Shown one piece after another: positions 1 through 10,472 of a stretch of DNA of 64,000 nt (within the stretch, counting starts at the first letter, position 1; each line of letters begins with the position of its first letter). The notes beneath the pieces are model-generated. The model searched no databases and was not told where the DNA came from. It saw nothing but the letters and a program-made list of their open reading frames with translations. This DNA comes from Grammothele lineata (lineage: Eukaryota; Basidiomycota; Agaricomycetes; Polyporales; Polyporaceae). The translations under genes and the position numbers were made by a program. The stretch is taken from the NCBI GenBank assembly GCA_002150815.3, contig NDFF03000329.1, positions 1-64,000 on the forward strand. The letters are read 5' to 3'.

Positions 1-1164
1 GAGAACCCAATCGAGGTAAGCGACCCAGGTCTTGGGGACCTGCTGCGGTGCTGTTACCGTGATGACGGTCTTGGACTGGGAGAGCTCCTTGCCGAGTTGG
101 TCGTTGATGCGGCGAATGAGCTCGACGTCACTGTAACCGGTCTGGTGGGCGTAGCGGCGGAATTGTTCAGCGAACTGAGTGAGTGTACTGTGGGACTTGT
201 TGCAAATGCTGTCGAGGCTGTTCTGTGCCGTCTTGTCCGGGGCGAGGTCGCGGTATCCAGTGCCGAGACGAGAAACGAAATCTTTCCAGGTGCCAAGGGC
301 CTTGCCTTCAGCGGCTGCCTTAGCATAATCCGACATGTAGTTAGACGGGCCGTCCTCCAAGTACATGAGTGCCGTCGTGATGATCTGGTCGTCGCTGGTG
401 ATGTTCTGGTAGCGACACCAAATGCCGAACTTGGTCAACCAGTGTTCCAATGTGATACCATCCTTAGATCCCTTATAGCGCGGTGGGTCGGCGATCTTCG
501 GCTTAGGTTGATGCAAAGCGGTAGCGACAGGGGCGGCGTGAGCGGTAGAGCCGAGTGGAGCGGAGGCCTGAGCATTCATCAACTGCTGAATCTGAGTCGA
601 ATGTTGCTGGATGACGTTCGAGAGGACCGTGTTGTTGTTGTTGAGCGTTAGCAACTCAGCGTCGAGGGTCTTAATTTTGTCTGAGGCCCTGCTGAGTGCG
701 GCCCTCATGGAGTCGCGATCCTTGATCAGCGTCTGAATTGCCTTGGCCAAGTCCTCGATGTTCTCGGTAAACTCGTGGTGGGCTGCCGCGTTCGCGTCCG
801 CATGTTCATAGACCTTAATGCCGAGGAGATTGTAGATGTGTGCCGTCTGTTGGTACGTGATGGTATTGACGACGTTCATGACCCATTCGATCGTATCTCC
901 CGCGAGACTAAAATCCGCAGCGCTTGCGCGGATGGCATCTTCCAACCTTTCATATTGTCTGCCATTCCATTCGTAGAACGGAGGGTGGGTAGCTGGTGCG
1001 AGGGTCGGAGTCGGGGACGGAGGCCTGGTTGGTTGTTGCGAGGGAGCCGGATCCGGGTTACCTTGCCGAGATGTTTCCGGTTGCGGGGGGACGGACCCTG
1101 GCCGCGATGGATTGCCCAGAAGTCGATCTGGGTCGATTGGTGCGAAGCGATTTCCGCTTGCCAT
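1..1164 (-). CDS. retrotransposon Gag, partial (runs off left edge)
   Basis: An uninterrupted frame of 388 codons from ATG at 1164 to the window edge. The N terminus (1-65) is Pro/Ser-rich. A central stretch (about 125-195) has a coiled-coil-like heptad pattern. Then follows a Retrotrans_gag-like capsid region (about 220-388) with the typical motifs around PPRYKGSKDGITLEHWLTKF, the SYMSDYA-like segment and FAEQFRRYA. This protein forms the particle of Ty3/Gypsy elements. No CCHC knuckle is seen, but that would lie beyond the edge. The first ATG after the upstream ORF was taken as the start. Pol is expected to the left, outside the window. Confidence 0.8.
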   Translation of the reverse strand, partial: MASGNRFAPIDPDRLLGNPSRPGSVPPQPETSRQGNPDPAPSQQPTRPPSPTPTLAPATHPPFYEWNGRQYERLEDAIRASAADFSLAGDTIEWVMNVVNTITYQQTAHIYNLLGIKVYEHADANAAAHHEFTENIEDLAKAIQTLIKDRDSMRAALSRASDKIKTLDAELLTLNNNNTVLSNVIQQHSTQIQQLMNAQASAPLGSTAHAAPVATALHQPKPKIADPPRYKGSKDGITLEHWLTKFGIWCRYQNITSDDQIITTALMYLEDGPSNYMSDYAKAAAEGKALGTWKDFVSRLGTGYRDLAPDKTAQNSLDSICNKSHSTLTQFAEQFRRYAHQTGYSDVELIRRINDQLGKELSQSKTVITVTAPQQVPKTWVAYLDWVL

Positions 1165-1236
1165 GATGGGGAGGAGAGTGGTGTTGTCTATTCAAAAAAC
1201 TAGTGCCGCTGATACAAACTATTCCCAAACTAAAAA

Positions 1237-2007
1237 CTATGCTGCCCAATCTAAACTGCGCCCGTACACAAAGATCTTGTTGATCTGTGAGCAGACCTTG
1301 GCGTAGTTCTCCTTAAGATCTGTTAGCTCAATGGAACCGAAGCGTTGGCAGACCCTAAAGATCTCGGTGAACTCGGCGCTGATCCACGTGTGGGAGGCGG
1401 GGTTGGCGAGGAGCTTCTCGACGGCCTCGAGGCGGTCGGTGAAGGTCTGAAGCGCGAGGCGGTCGCACTCGGGTACCTTGGTCTCGAGGAACTCCTTGAA
1501 GCGGGGGTCCCACAGAGCACCTAGGCGTTTGAGCGTCGCGGTGACCTTCTTGAGGGCGAGAGTTGCAGACTCCTCGTGGTCCTTGCGGCCGAAGTCGGGA
1601 GTGCGGTAGGCGCACTGGATCTCGTAGGGGTGAGGGCGGAAGTTGGAGAGGCGAGGCTTCTTGACGGGCGGGCCGCGCGGTGAGGTAAGGCGCTCGGCTA
1701 GCGGGCGGCGGGCGATGCGTTCGCGTAGGGTGAGACCCTTAGCGATGGGAATGGGAGGAGGGAGCGGCTTGCGACGAGGGACGAGCGGCGTAGGGTTGGC
1801 TGCCTTCTTGGCGAGGCGGCGGCGGCGGGCAGCGTCGGCCTTGTCCTTGGCGAGGATGTAGTCGACCTGCTCGATGGCGGGACGGTGCCTACACTCCGGG
1901 TAGTTGTCCGGGTCTTCGTCGGCGAAGGGATCAAATGATAAACGTGCGGGACAACGGTCCACAAACTCCTGGGGGGAAGAGAGGCGGGACGCGAGTGACT
2001 TGGACAC
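1237..2007 (-). CDS. extra ORF between LTR and gag (function unknown)
   Basis: A 256-residue open frame lying between the LTR and gag. The N-terminal half is basic and proline-rich (RRRRLAKK near residue 60, RRKPLPPP near residue 80). The C-terminal half (about 150-256) looks like a helical globular domain with regularly spaced Leu/Val/Phe and three Cys. It ends in TAG, 72 bp before the gag ATG and in the same frame, but TAG and TGA lie between them, so simple readthrough would not fuse them. I do not recognise the family. It is not a zinc knuckle, protease, RT, RNase H or integrase. It could be an accessory nucleic-acid-binding protein of this retrotransposon lineage, or a captured host fragment. 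Confidence 0.55.
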   Translation of the reverse strand: MSKSLASRLSSPQEFVDRCPARLSFDPFADEDPDNYPECRHRPAIEQVDYILAKDKADAARRRRLAKKAANPTPLVPRRKPLPPPIPIAKGLTLRERIARRPLAERLTSPRGPPVKKPRLSNFRPHPYEIQCAYRTPDFGRKDHEESATLALKKVTATLKRLGALWDPRFKEFLETKVPECDRLALQTFTDRLEAVEKLLANPASHTWISAEFTEIFRVCQRFGSIELTDLKENYAKVCSQINKIFVYGRSLDWAA

Positions 2008-2047
2008 TAACGCGCGGCGCCGGTTGAAGTAAACAGACTTGTTCTAA

Positions 2048-2627
2048 TGTCACGGCAGGTGCCGCCACAAGGACAAACAAACAAAGAAAGCGCTGGGGCT
2101 TACTTGTGGGGCAAACAAACAGAGGTGTCACGATGGTGTGCAAACAGAGGTGTGACGAGGGGCAGTGCCGTTAGGCTGCAAGCAGGCAGGAGTCTAGCAA
2201 AGAGATGTATAGAGGGAGGACTCCAGGTAAGGAGGAGGAGCGAACAGAAGAACAAGTCTGCCCTCTCAGGGTCAGACAGGGGGTCCTTATATACATGTGG
2301 GGGGGTCTACAATACACTACCTATGATTGGACGCTAAAGATAGGGGGAATATCAAATGGTTACCAAGGGAGCGAGTCTGGATTGCATCCGGGTGATCCAG
2401 AGCTCGGGACACGTGAAATGGGAATGGCCGGAAGGATCCGGAGGGGTGACGTCATCCATGAAGTAAGATGTATGTAATAGGGCCCAGAAGGGTCCTGCCA
2501 TGTGGTCTGTAGGGTTCCCTGAAGGGTTAGGGGTTCTCCCGCCCTGGGTTCGATCCCTGCAAGGGGCGAAACAAATAGGGGCGCCTTTCCTGGGCGTTAA
2601 GACCACGTGAGATCGAAAACCGTTACA
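2048..2627 (-). repeat. putative 5' LTR
   Basis: About 580 bp. Read on the minus strand it starts TGTAACGG and ends GTGACA, the usual TG..CA form. It contains a TATATAAGG box on the minus strand (2285-2293), placing transcription start near 2255 and giving U3 upstream and R/U5 downstream. The partner LTR is outside the window, so the limits cannot be proved by comparison. Confidence 0.55.
2285..2293 (-). promoter_or_regulatory. LTR TATA box
   Basis: The minus strand reads TATATAAGG, about 280 bp upstream of the first ORF of the element (start at 2007). The spacing suits a U3 promoter driving that ORF and gag. Confidence 0.5.
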
Positions 2628-3731
2628 ACCCCGCGCGCACCGGGATGACTGATGTGTCGATATCCGAGAGTTTAAAAACCCCGCTCGGCGTTATTTAGGA
2701 GCTCCTGAGCTACGATTGTGATCGCCGCGACCCGACGAAGAGGAAATGTAGTATATTCATGGACCCGCGAACCGTTCAACCTTGCCTACCTGTGTTTCTG
2801 ATGCAATGTATGATCTGACAGTACTCACGGATTACCAAGGGAGTGACACGGCCCTCGTGCGCGGCGGTATCTCCTTGAAGCTTTGAACTCGTGCACGGCA
2901 TAAGCATACTCGCCCTGCGCCGCGCTGCGTAGGGCCACCGCGCCAGGCAACAAATGCCGCGCGATTCCACTCATCGTTTTCATCTTAGATCTAAACCATG
3001 CTTTTTTATTGCGCGCATCGTCAGACAATCCGCGTACGACCAATGGCTTGACTTGACTGTCGTTCGCGCAAGCCGCTCAACGAAACCAATAACTCTTAGT
3101 TTTGCGGGCACAGCCCCGGCGCCCAACTTATCGGACACGGGACTGGGTGGTCACGGCGGCATCACGCGTGACGAGACACGTCGAATCTGCGTTGGGCCAA
3201 TCTTATGACAGGTGCTCGCACTCGTGTAAACGGCGTGTTGGTGGTGTGTGCAGAGCCATTTCATGCGTCCCGCAAGGTGAATGACTCCCCCCGCCCTCTC
3301 TCCTGTGTATGGCTGTTCACCGTTCTCTCCCCCGCCCCAGAGACCGTTCTCCCTCGCCCCGCTCGATTTTCCCCGGCCCTCGCATTTTGCCTCCGCTACC
3401 ACTCCCGCACAGCCCCATGTCGCTTCATACCGGCCCTCGCTCGCCCCCACAGCCGGAGATGGGTCCATAATAACAGACCAGTGACAATATATCGCCTCGG
3501 CACTTTCGCTTTGTGCGTGCGCACTCCTCATCAGCGGAAACCCAATAGCCCAGCCATCCTCGCGTGGCTTGCACGTGCGCGTGGCCGCTGCGAGTTCATA
3601 TCCGACCTTTCACTTTGTCCTGCATCTCCGCATATAAGCATCAAGCGCTTGTGCGGGCCAGACAATTGGTGCCCCCCCGTCTCCCTCCCTCCGTCTCCCT
3701 TCCATCTTCCTGTCGCTCCTTGCGCTTCGCC
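2628..3731. other. intergenic: retrotransposon flank and CCCH gene promoter
   Basis: No supportable gene. From about 3280 onward the plus strand is a C/T-rich tract typical of a fungal core promoter. A TATAAG box sits at 3633-3638, about 95 bp upstream of the CCCH gene ATG. The open frames here are short and of low-complexity composition. Confidence 0.6.
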
Positions 3732-6067
3732 ATGTACACCCGCCGCGGTCGCTTTCGAAGTAAGTCCCCCGCCGCTTCCCTCGTCGCGCCTTCCCACGCC
3801 GAGAACGCCGCACTGACTTCCCGTAGCGAAACTCTGCCGTAACTTCGCACTCGGGAGCTGCCCACAGGGCGATAAGTGCAACTACATACACGCCTCGCCC
3901 GAGTCCATCCAGACGGGCAGCGTCGTGCCCGGTCTCCAGCCCTCGGTGCGTCGCGACCGTCATAAGTTTCGGATAGCCAGAAGTCCGATATGCTGACGCG
4001 TACCCACCCATCCGTCTTTCAGCTGAGCCAGAACAGTACTAACTACGACGATGCGCTGTCCGCCTCGCTCTCGCCCCCGCTCTGGCCGACGCTGTCGCCC
4101 GCCACGAACACCTCGTCCGAGGTCGTTGCGTACAACTGGGGTCCGCCCGCCGCATCTGGCGCGCCCGACGCCTCCGCCCAGGCCTCGCGGATGAAGTACC
4201 GGTCCCTCTCGTATCGGACCACGCTCTGCCGCCACTTCCTCAAGAACGACGGGTGGTGCCCGATGGCGGGCCGCTGCAACTAGTGCGTGCCTTCTCCCCC
4301 CGCTTCTTCTTCTTTTTTTAATTTTTCATTTTCGCCTCTCATCCCGGTGTTCATGTGCGCTGACCGCTGATTAACGCTCTAGTATACACGACGCGGAGCT
4401 TGCAAGGTTCGCGAAGGAGGACGTCCGTTTTGGTGGTGGAGGCCGCCGTCCGGGCGGGAAGAGCGGCAAGGCGGGCACGAAGCAGAGCCATTGTTGGGCG
4501 TTTGTCCAGGGGCTCTGCCACGTCCCCGATTGCCAGTACATCCATCCCGTCGCCGCGCACAAGTGTAAGTCCCGTCTTCTCTTTTATCCAGTGCTGCCTT
4601 GGTGCGTTTGCTGACGATCGGCATCCTATCTTCACCCCGCATCCAGTCGCGCAGCACACGCCGTGCCTCTCGTGGCCGAACTGCCGCCGCGGCCCTCTTT
4701 GTCCCTACAAACACCCCGAGCCGTATATCTCCACCTCCCGCCCCGCCTCCCCCGTCCTCTCTCCCTCCGAGCCCACAGCAACGCACGGATACCCCTACGC
4801 CCACGCCAACGCTCAAGTTCACCCTTCCGCTTATCAACAGCAGCAACAGGCGGACGCTGTCCCCCGCGGTGCGGCGCCGTACAGCGGCCTCCTGTACTTC
4901 GGCGCACCTCAGCAGCAGCAGCACCCTCAGCAGTTCAGCCCGCCCGTACCCGCCGCCGTCGCAGCGCCCGTCCCTCCGCACCAGCCACAGTCCGCGATCG
5001 TGTTCACGAACCCGTGGGGCACGTACGCCCATCCTCCCCCGATGCCACTGAACATGGGGATGGGGATGGGCGTGGGCGTGGGTATGGCGTTCCAGCCCTC
5101 CTTCGCCTTCGCGCCCGCGCCCGCACCCGCGCACGCACAAGTCATCCCGACGTGGCCGAGCCTTAGCCCCGTCGAGGTCGCCCCTCAGCATTCGTCGTAC
5201 TTCGTCCCGTCTCACGCGCACGGGCACGCGCATGGGATGACGCAAACCCACGCGCAATACGCGTTCGCCCCCCTCAGGTCCCCGAGCGACGCCTCGACCC
5301 CACGCGCGCTCGCGAGTTTTGGGGGCGCGTATGCGTACGCCCCGGTGGACTTTGAGTCTACTCGCGCTCCAGCTCCGGCTCCGACTCAGACGTTCGCGCA
5401 GGCTACCGCGGAGGTACAGACACACGCGCAAACACAAGCGCGCCACCCCTCCCTCGCGCTCTCCCCGTCCACGTCCACGTCCACCCCAGCATTCGCGCTC
5501 CCCCCTGCGCCCGCGCGCTCGCTCTCGACGTCCGCGGCCGCCCCTGTGCACGCAACTTCGACGTTGGAGGGCGAGCCGTTCCCGTACGTACCCCCAAAGC
5601 ACCAGCAGGTCGGACATGCGCGGCGGATCAGCGTCGCTACTCTCGCTCAGGCGCAATCGCAACCTCAACTCCTGTCGCAGTCGCAAACGCAGCCCCAAGT
5701 GAACGTCCTGGAGCACCGAGCCAGCGAGGGCGGAGTAGGCATCGGAGGAGTGGAAGGTCTGACGGTCGGGCTGGACGCGCTGGGGCTGGACAGCACGGCC
5801 GCGCACGGGCGGATGCCGTGGCAGACGCATGGAGGGGACAGGAGTGGGCGGAGGGTGAGTTTCTCTTCTTGATCTTGATTTGCCGATTGCTGTCCTTCGC
5901 CTGCGGAGGTGGACGTGGACGAGGTGGATTTGGGGACGGGCGAAGGACAGTCGGTCATCGGGAAGAGCGAGCTGACGGACGCACGCGTACAGAGCTGGGC
6001 ACCGCCGTCGGCCGCGCACCGCGCGGCGCACGCGATGACGCCCCCGCCCGTGCTGTATGGGATGTAA
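3732..6067 (+). CDS. protein with four CCCH zinc fingers
   Basis: Six exons: 3732-3759, 3827-3945, 4023-4282, 4383-4564, 4647-5854 and 5909-6067, giving 651 aa. All junctions are GT..AG and in phase. Four CCCH fingers are visible: C13-x7-C-x5-C-x3-H31, C119-x8-C-x5-C-x3-H138, C173-x7-C-x4-C-x3-H190, and C203-x5-C-x5-C-x3-H219. Three of them share a CNYIH or CQYIH ending. CCCH fingers of this kind bind RNA, so a role in mRNA metabolism is likely but inferred. The rest (220-651) is low-complexity Ala/Pro/Gln/His sequence, probably disordered. The last intron (5855-5908) extends the frame by 52 codons and removes a premature TGA; the new end (..LYGM) is the more plausible one. A TATAAG box lies at 3633. 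Confidence 0.85.
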
Positions 6068-7078
6068 GCGCCACCGCTGCGCGCCGCGCGGGAGGTGGAC
6101 GTCCCCGCGCGCTCCGGGCACGGGGAAGGTGATTAGAGTTTCCTTGCGTCGTCGTCGTCTTCTTTTTCCTCCGAGTCTCCTCCCTTTAGTCTCAATCTAG
6201 CCCCGTACGTGTGTATGCCCCTTCCGTCCGAAGTGTCGTTGGATAGTGGATACTTAGTGTCTCGTCTCTCCGCCTCGCCGCCTCATAGGATGATACCATA
6301 ATCTCGCGCCGTTACAGCCTTCCTTCCTCCCGCCCATTTACCACTTACCATGCGCTTCCCTTAACGTCATTCCCTCCCTCTTCTACGTCGCGGCCATTAA
6401 TGCCCCTCAATCTCCGGCCCATGTTCCGTCCCGCCCCGTCCACCACGTCCGTACACGCCCGCACGCATCCTCCCCCGCACGACCCGGCTCATCATCATGG
6501 TCACGGAACATCGCACACATCATCCATCCATCCATCTATCCTAATTTTCCATCTCACCGCATCGTATCATCCCAACCATGGACTCTCAGCTTAGCGCTAC
6601 ATACTCGCCATGTTGTACCAGTACTGCGTTCCCCCGATCGCTCCCTGTACAGTACGTACTTGCTTACAGTCGTGTACCACTGCCCGTGTGCGCCCGCGCA
6701 TACTAGAGCTGCTTCTTCTGACAATCTTACTGGTCGTTAATGTGTACATAAACGTGTGCCTCTGCCCCGCCGCCGCCGCCTGGTGCGCTCGAGTCACCCT
6801 GTCAAAGAAGTCGTGTCAAGAGAAGCAGTCGAGTCAGTGTGGAGGGCTCGGATTCGAACCCACGCCTACCGCGTATGGCGCGTTCCCATCCCACACATCC
6901 TCGATGCGTTAGCACGCTTTCGCAGACGCCGGCGTGGTCAGCACGTGGGCGCTCTCGAGATCGGGACAATGGGCGTTGGGCAAGGCTGCTCTCGACTCGA
7001 TTATATTCCCCCGCTTCTTCGTCCCTCACCACCACCACCACCTCTCTCTTCTCTCTCTCCACCGCACGACGCGACGTT
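6068..7078. other. intergenic region
   Basis: 3' flank of the CCCH gene and promoter of the SRA gene. A C/T-rich tract with CACCAC and TCTCT runs at 7027-7062, just before the next ATG. No coding or RNA gene is supportable. Confidence 0.55.
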
Positions 7079-9272
7079 ATGAGGACCAAGAAAAGCGGTT
7101 GGGCGAAAGCCCGCCCAATCTTCGAGAGCGAGCACAGCTGGTGAGGACCTTTCTAAGTTATCTCCCCGCGCTCGGCGCTGCCGCAGCTCCCGCGCTCATG
7201 CTTCATCTCCGACGCCTCTGCCTGCCCGGTGAACCATATTGCCCCGTGTTTTCGACCCACCGTGCTGCAGGGACCAGTTTGGGCACATACCTGGCATCCC
7301 AGTCGGGTCGATGTTCGAGAATAGGTGTGTAGCATTCCCCCGCGCTCGTGCCATGTTGCTGATCAATGCGGACGTCGATCCCTCCGCCGTGCGTCTCCCT
7401 CGGCCGCGTTGGAACCGCTCTTGTGTCTTCGACGTTGGTTTGGTTGCGATTGTAGAACATTCGTCAAGGCGTGCGCGATACACGGCTCCACAATGGCGGG
7501 TATCTCTGGGCGGAAGGCTGAGGGCTGCTTCGCGATCGTGATGTCGGGCGGGTACGAGGACGACAAGGACAACGGGGAAGAGTTGTGAGTCATCTTCGTC
7601 CTTTCCGTTCCTTGGGCTTGACTGAATTTGTTGAGCGGGGCATAGTATCTACACGGGCTGTGGAGGGAGGGACACTAAGGACGGGGAGAAGGTACGCGCG
7701 CCGTGGTTTTCGGTTGCCATCCCATCCCTGAATTGCCGCTTCCTTGCACCAGCCTCGTGATGGCCCCCAGACGTGTGACCAAAGCTGGGGCAACAACTCG
7801 AACGCTTCCCTATACGTAAGCCACCTTCTCATCTCGTCATTCCTTTCGTGTTCATTGTGTCTGGGATAGAGATCCGCCGAAAACGGGCGACCGGTGCGCG
7901 TCGTTCGAGGACACCAGTCGACTTCAGACTACGCCCCTCGAACGGGCTATCGTTATGACGGGCTCTACCGGGTCCTGGAAGTGCGTCGTTCCTTGTGTTC
8001 TGTGTGCCTTCGCACCGCCAACCTGCTCATATGCAGGCGTACATGGAAGAAGGCAAGAGCGGGTTCAAGGTGTGCAAGTTCCGGATGAAGGTGCGTCCTC
8101 CCTTCCGTCTTGCTCGTCGTGCGACCGCCGTTGTTGACTCCTCCCTACAGCGCCTGCCCGAGCAGCGCCCCATCCCACGCCGGACAGTTACGGTCGACGT
8201 CGACTGGTCGCAATGGCCCACGCCCCTCGACTTCGACAGCATCAACAACAGGGTTCCCGAAGGCGCTAGGATCGTCCCAACCGATCAGCAGCCCTCCAAG
8301 CCCACGAGCGGGCGCAAGCGCCAACGCGCCTCCAAGCCCAACTTAACTGTTGAAGACAGCGAGGGAAGCGCGCGCGAGGACGACGAGGACGAAGACGAGA
8401 TTGAAGACTGGGACCAAGACGAGGACCCTCCGGCTAAGCGCCGTGCCCCTGCGGAACACCGCGTCCAGCCGCAGGCGGGGCCGTCGAGGACGTTCAAGCC
8501 CCCGCCTGCAGCGCCGATCCCGCACACGACGAACCAGGTCCAGAGGCGTGCGCCGGCGGGGCAGGTCCAAGCGCCGGGGGCGCCAGTGTTTGATGTTATG
8601 AGTCTCGCGGCGGAGATGAGTGGTGGGGCGCGGCCGTCTGCGGGGACGTCGAGCGCGCCGCCTGCTGCGCGGCCGCAACCTCAAGTTCTGATCCCTTCGG
8701 CCAGCGTGCGCGCGCCTCCTCTCTCAAACCTGAATGCCGACAGGAAGTTGAGCGCGGGCTCGCCGACGTCCCACTCTCTACCCCCGCGACCCTCGTTCGC
8801 CACGCCGGGGACGACGCGCGCCCCTCCTCAGGCTCCGAAGGCGGATACAGCCGCGCGTCCCCAGCCTCAACGGAAGCCGAGCTCAACGGCGTCTCGTGCG
8901 GTCCATCCTCTCCCCGCTCGTCCTGCGTCATCGTTCTCTACGCGTGCTGCCGATGCTCGTCGCCCTTCACAAACCACCGCAACCGCCGCTGCCGCCGCCG
9001 CCCCTGCATCTTCCCGTGCCCCCGCAACCACCCGCGCTCCCGCTCCTGCGTCCGCCTCTGCGGCCACTCCCGCTCCCACCCGCCGCCCTCTCGCAGGCGT
9101 GCTCCCACAGCCGCCCGTGGCGCCTAGGATCAGCCGCGAGGAGCTCTCCCTTGGGGCGGAGCTCGCGCACGACATGAAGCGCGTGTGGATCTCGCCCCTT
9201 GACCTTCCGGCTGGTGCGTCGCCCGGGAAGCGATGTGTATCGCAGCCGAAGACGAAGGCGCAGGACGCCTAA
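7079..9272 (+). CDS. SRA-YDG domain protein
   Basis: Eight exons: 7079-7140, 7271-7324, 7456-7584, 7646-7691, 7753-7815, 7870-7980, 8037-8090 and 8151-9272, giving 546 aa. Residues about 21-175 form an SRA-YDG domain. Hallmarks are FGHIPGIPVGS, the AGISGRKAEG segment, SGGYEDDKDNGEEF, YTGCGGRD, and GYRYDGLYRV followed by GFKVCKFRMKR. SRA domains (UHRF1, plant SUVH) flip out and read 5-methylcytosine, often hemimethylated CpG, so this is a likely nuclear DNA-methylation reader. No RING, PHD, Tudor or SET domain is present. The C-terminal two-thirds is a disordered Ala/Pro/Arg tail with an acidic patch near residue 230. The 130-bp first intron could hide a micro-exon. The match is strong; the biological role is inferred from the family. 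Confidence 0.9.
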
Positions 9273-9860
9273 GTAGGAAGTGCATATGTTAAGGTTGATG
9301 AAGGTGTTGTGATTATTGTGAGTTTCTGGATTCTTCGTCCGCGTTGTGCGAGGTCTGATTTTGGTTTTTGGACAGGCTGTATTAGTGAACGTCGCTATGT
9401 CGCTATGTTGTCAGGACTGTTGCTTTATGGGCTTTACGCCGCATGCTGTCTTGCTTTAACATCTGTATGCATCTCTGTGAGTGTAGTGTCGTATCGTATA
9501 TGACATATGTTTGGTATATGAGCTTGGGTTTATTAGTGTTCTCTTCCCGGCCCCGCGTTCCAGTCATACTGTGGCTTGCGAGAAGCAGCCCCAGATTGAC
9601 GGATGGTGAGTAGGGAGTGACGTCAGGGTGGTCTAGACCCGCGCGAGCGATAAGTAGCCGGATCCGAGGGCTTCTGTGGATAGACTCGTGCGAGCGGCAG
9701 CGCTCGACGACGCTAGAATTTCCAAGCGTCCTCGGGCGCGGGAGTACAAATATCCTTCCCACCCTAACCCGCCCTCTCTCGCTCGCCCGCCGCTCGTCTC
9801 CTTCCCCAGTCTCTCCGCGCACGCTCCATCGCGCTCCTGGCCACCCACTCTTCCGTCGCC
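9273..9860. other. intergenic region
   Basis: 3' flank of the SRA gene and promoter of the hydrolase gene. A C-rich stretch directly precedes the next ATG, and a TATA-like ACAAATATCC lies about 110 bp upstream of it. No gene seen. Confidence 0.55.
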
Positions 9861-10472
9861 ATGTCGTCCTCAGACTCCGCGACTGCCCCCGACGCCACCC
9901 CCGCGCCAGGCACCGACGACCCCTCGCGCGTCCTCATCGTCCTCGACGTCCAAGTCAACATGCTCCGCCCGCCCCCAGACGGCATCCCCGCCGGGTCCAC
10001 CGTCGGTCCCAACATCTCACGCATCCTCACCCGCGCGCGCTCGACGCGCCCGCCCCCGCGCATCGTGCACGTCCGCAACTGCGGCGACCCCCGCGAGCCA
10101 GACGAGCCCGGCTCCCCCGGGTGGGCGCTCGTGCACCCGCCCCTATCGGGCGAACATGTCGTGGACAAGCGGAAGAACAACGCGTTCGCGGGTACGGGGC
10201 TGGGGGCGCTCGTTCCGCGCGAGGCGGAGATCGTGATGGTGGGGATGCAGAGCGATTTTTGTATTCGCGCGACGTGCTCGGCGGCGCTGGCGAGGGGGAA
10301 CGAGGTGCGCCTTGTTAGGGGGGCGCATGGGACGTACGATCGGGTTGAGTATCATAACCATGGGGTTGTGACGCCTGCGTCTGAGGTGGAGAGGGAGATT
10401 GAGGGCGAGTTGGAGGAGGCGGGGGTTGTTATGCTGGAGATGAAGGACGCTTTGGGAATGTTCGCGGGTTGA
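9861..10472 (+). CDS. isochorismatase-family cysteine hydrolase
   Basis: Single exon, 203 aa, of normal length for the family. The alpha/beta isochorismatase-like fold is indicated by VLIVLDVQ with catalytic Asp29, DKRKNNAF with Lys103, and the GMQSDFCIRATC segment with nucleophile Cys134, so the Asp-Lys-Cys triad is complete. Members hydrolyse isochorismate, nicotinamide, N-carbamoyl compounds or similar small amides and ethers; the substrate cannot be read from sequence. About 20 extra residues (Ser/Ala/Pro/Asp) precede the first strand. No signal peptide is visible, so it is probably cytosolic. The ATG follows a C/T-rich promoter. Confidence 0.88.
   Translation: MSSSDSATAPDATPAPGTDDPSRVLIVLDVQVNMLRPPPDGIPAGSTVGPNISRILTRARSTRPPPRIVHVRNCGDPREPDEPGSPGWALVHPPLSGEHVVDKRKNNAFAGTGLGALVPREAEIVMVGMQSDFCIRATCSAALARGNEVRLVRGAHGTYDRVEYHNHGVVTPASEVEREIEGELEEAGVVMLEMKDALGMFAG

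Larger units (their letters stand above)
1..2627 (-). mobile_element. Ty3/Gypsy-like LTR retrotransposon, 5' part
   Basis: Read on the minus strand, the order is a TG..CA-bounded LTR (about 2627 down to 2048), an extra ORF (2007-1237), then a gag ORF that continues past the left edge. The pol region and the second LTR lie outside the window, so the LTR limits are inferred from the TG/CA ends, a TATA box inside the repeat, and the position of the first ORF. The assignment to Ty3/Gypsy rests on the Gag capsid-like region and on the LTR start TGTAACGG. No primer-binding site could be matched with confidence to a tRNA 3' end next to position 2047. Confidence 0.75.

Noticed and set aside
2535..2575. 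tRNA-like GGTTCGATCCC inside the LTR
   Set aside because: T-stem positions mismatch and no cloverleaf can be drawn; may be chance.
3205..3881. open frames on both strands upstream of the CCCH gene
   Set aside because: Low-complexity Pro/Ser/Arg translations of a C/T-rich promoter tract.
4379..6121. 580-aa minus-strand open frame opposite the CCCH gene
   Set aside because: Antisense shadow of GC-rich, low-complexity coding sequence; the plus strand has four CCCH fingers and consistent introns.
6840..6910. tRNA-like B-box text (GGATTCGAACCC on the plus strand)
   Set aside because: The flanking bases do not form a T stem or an acceptor stem on either strand.
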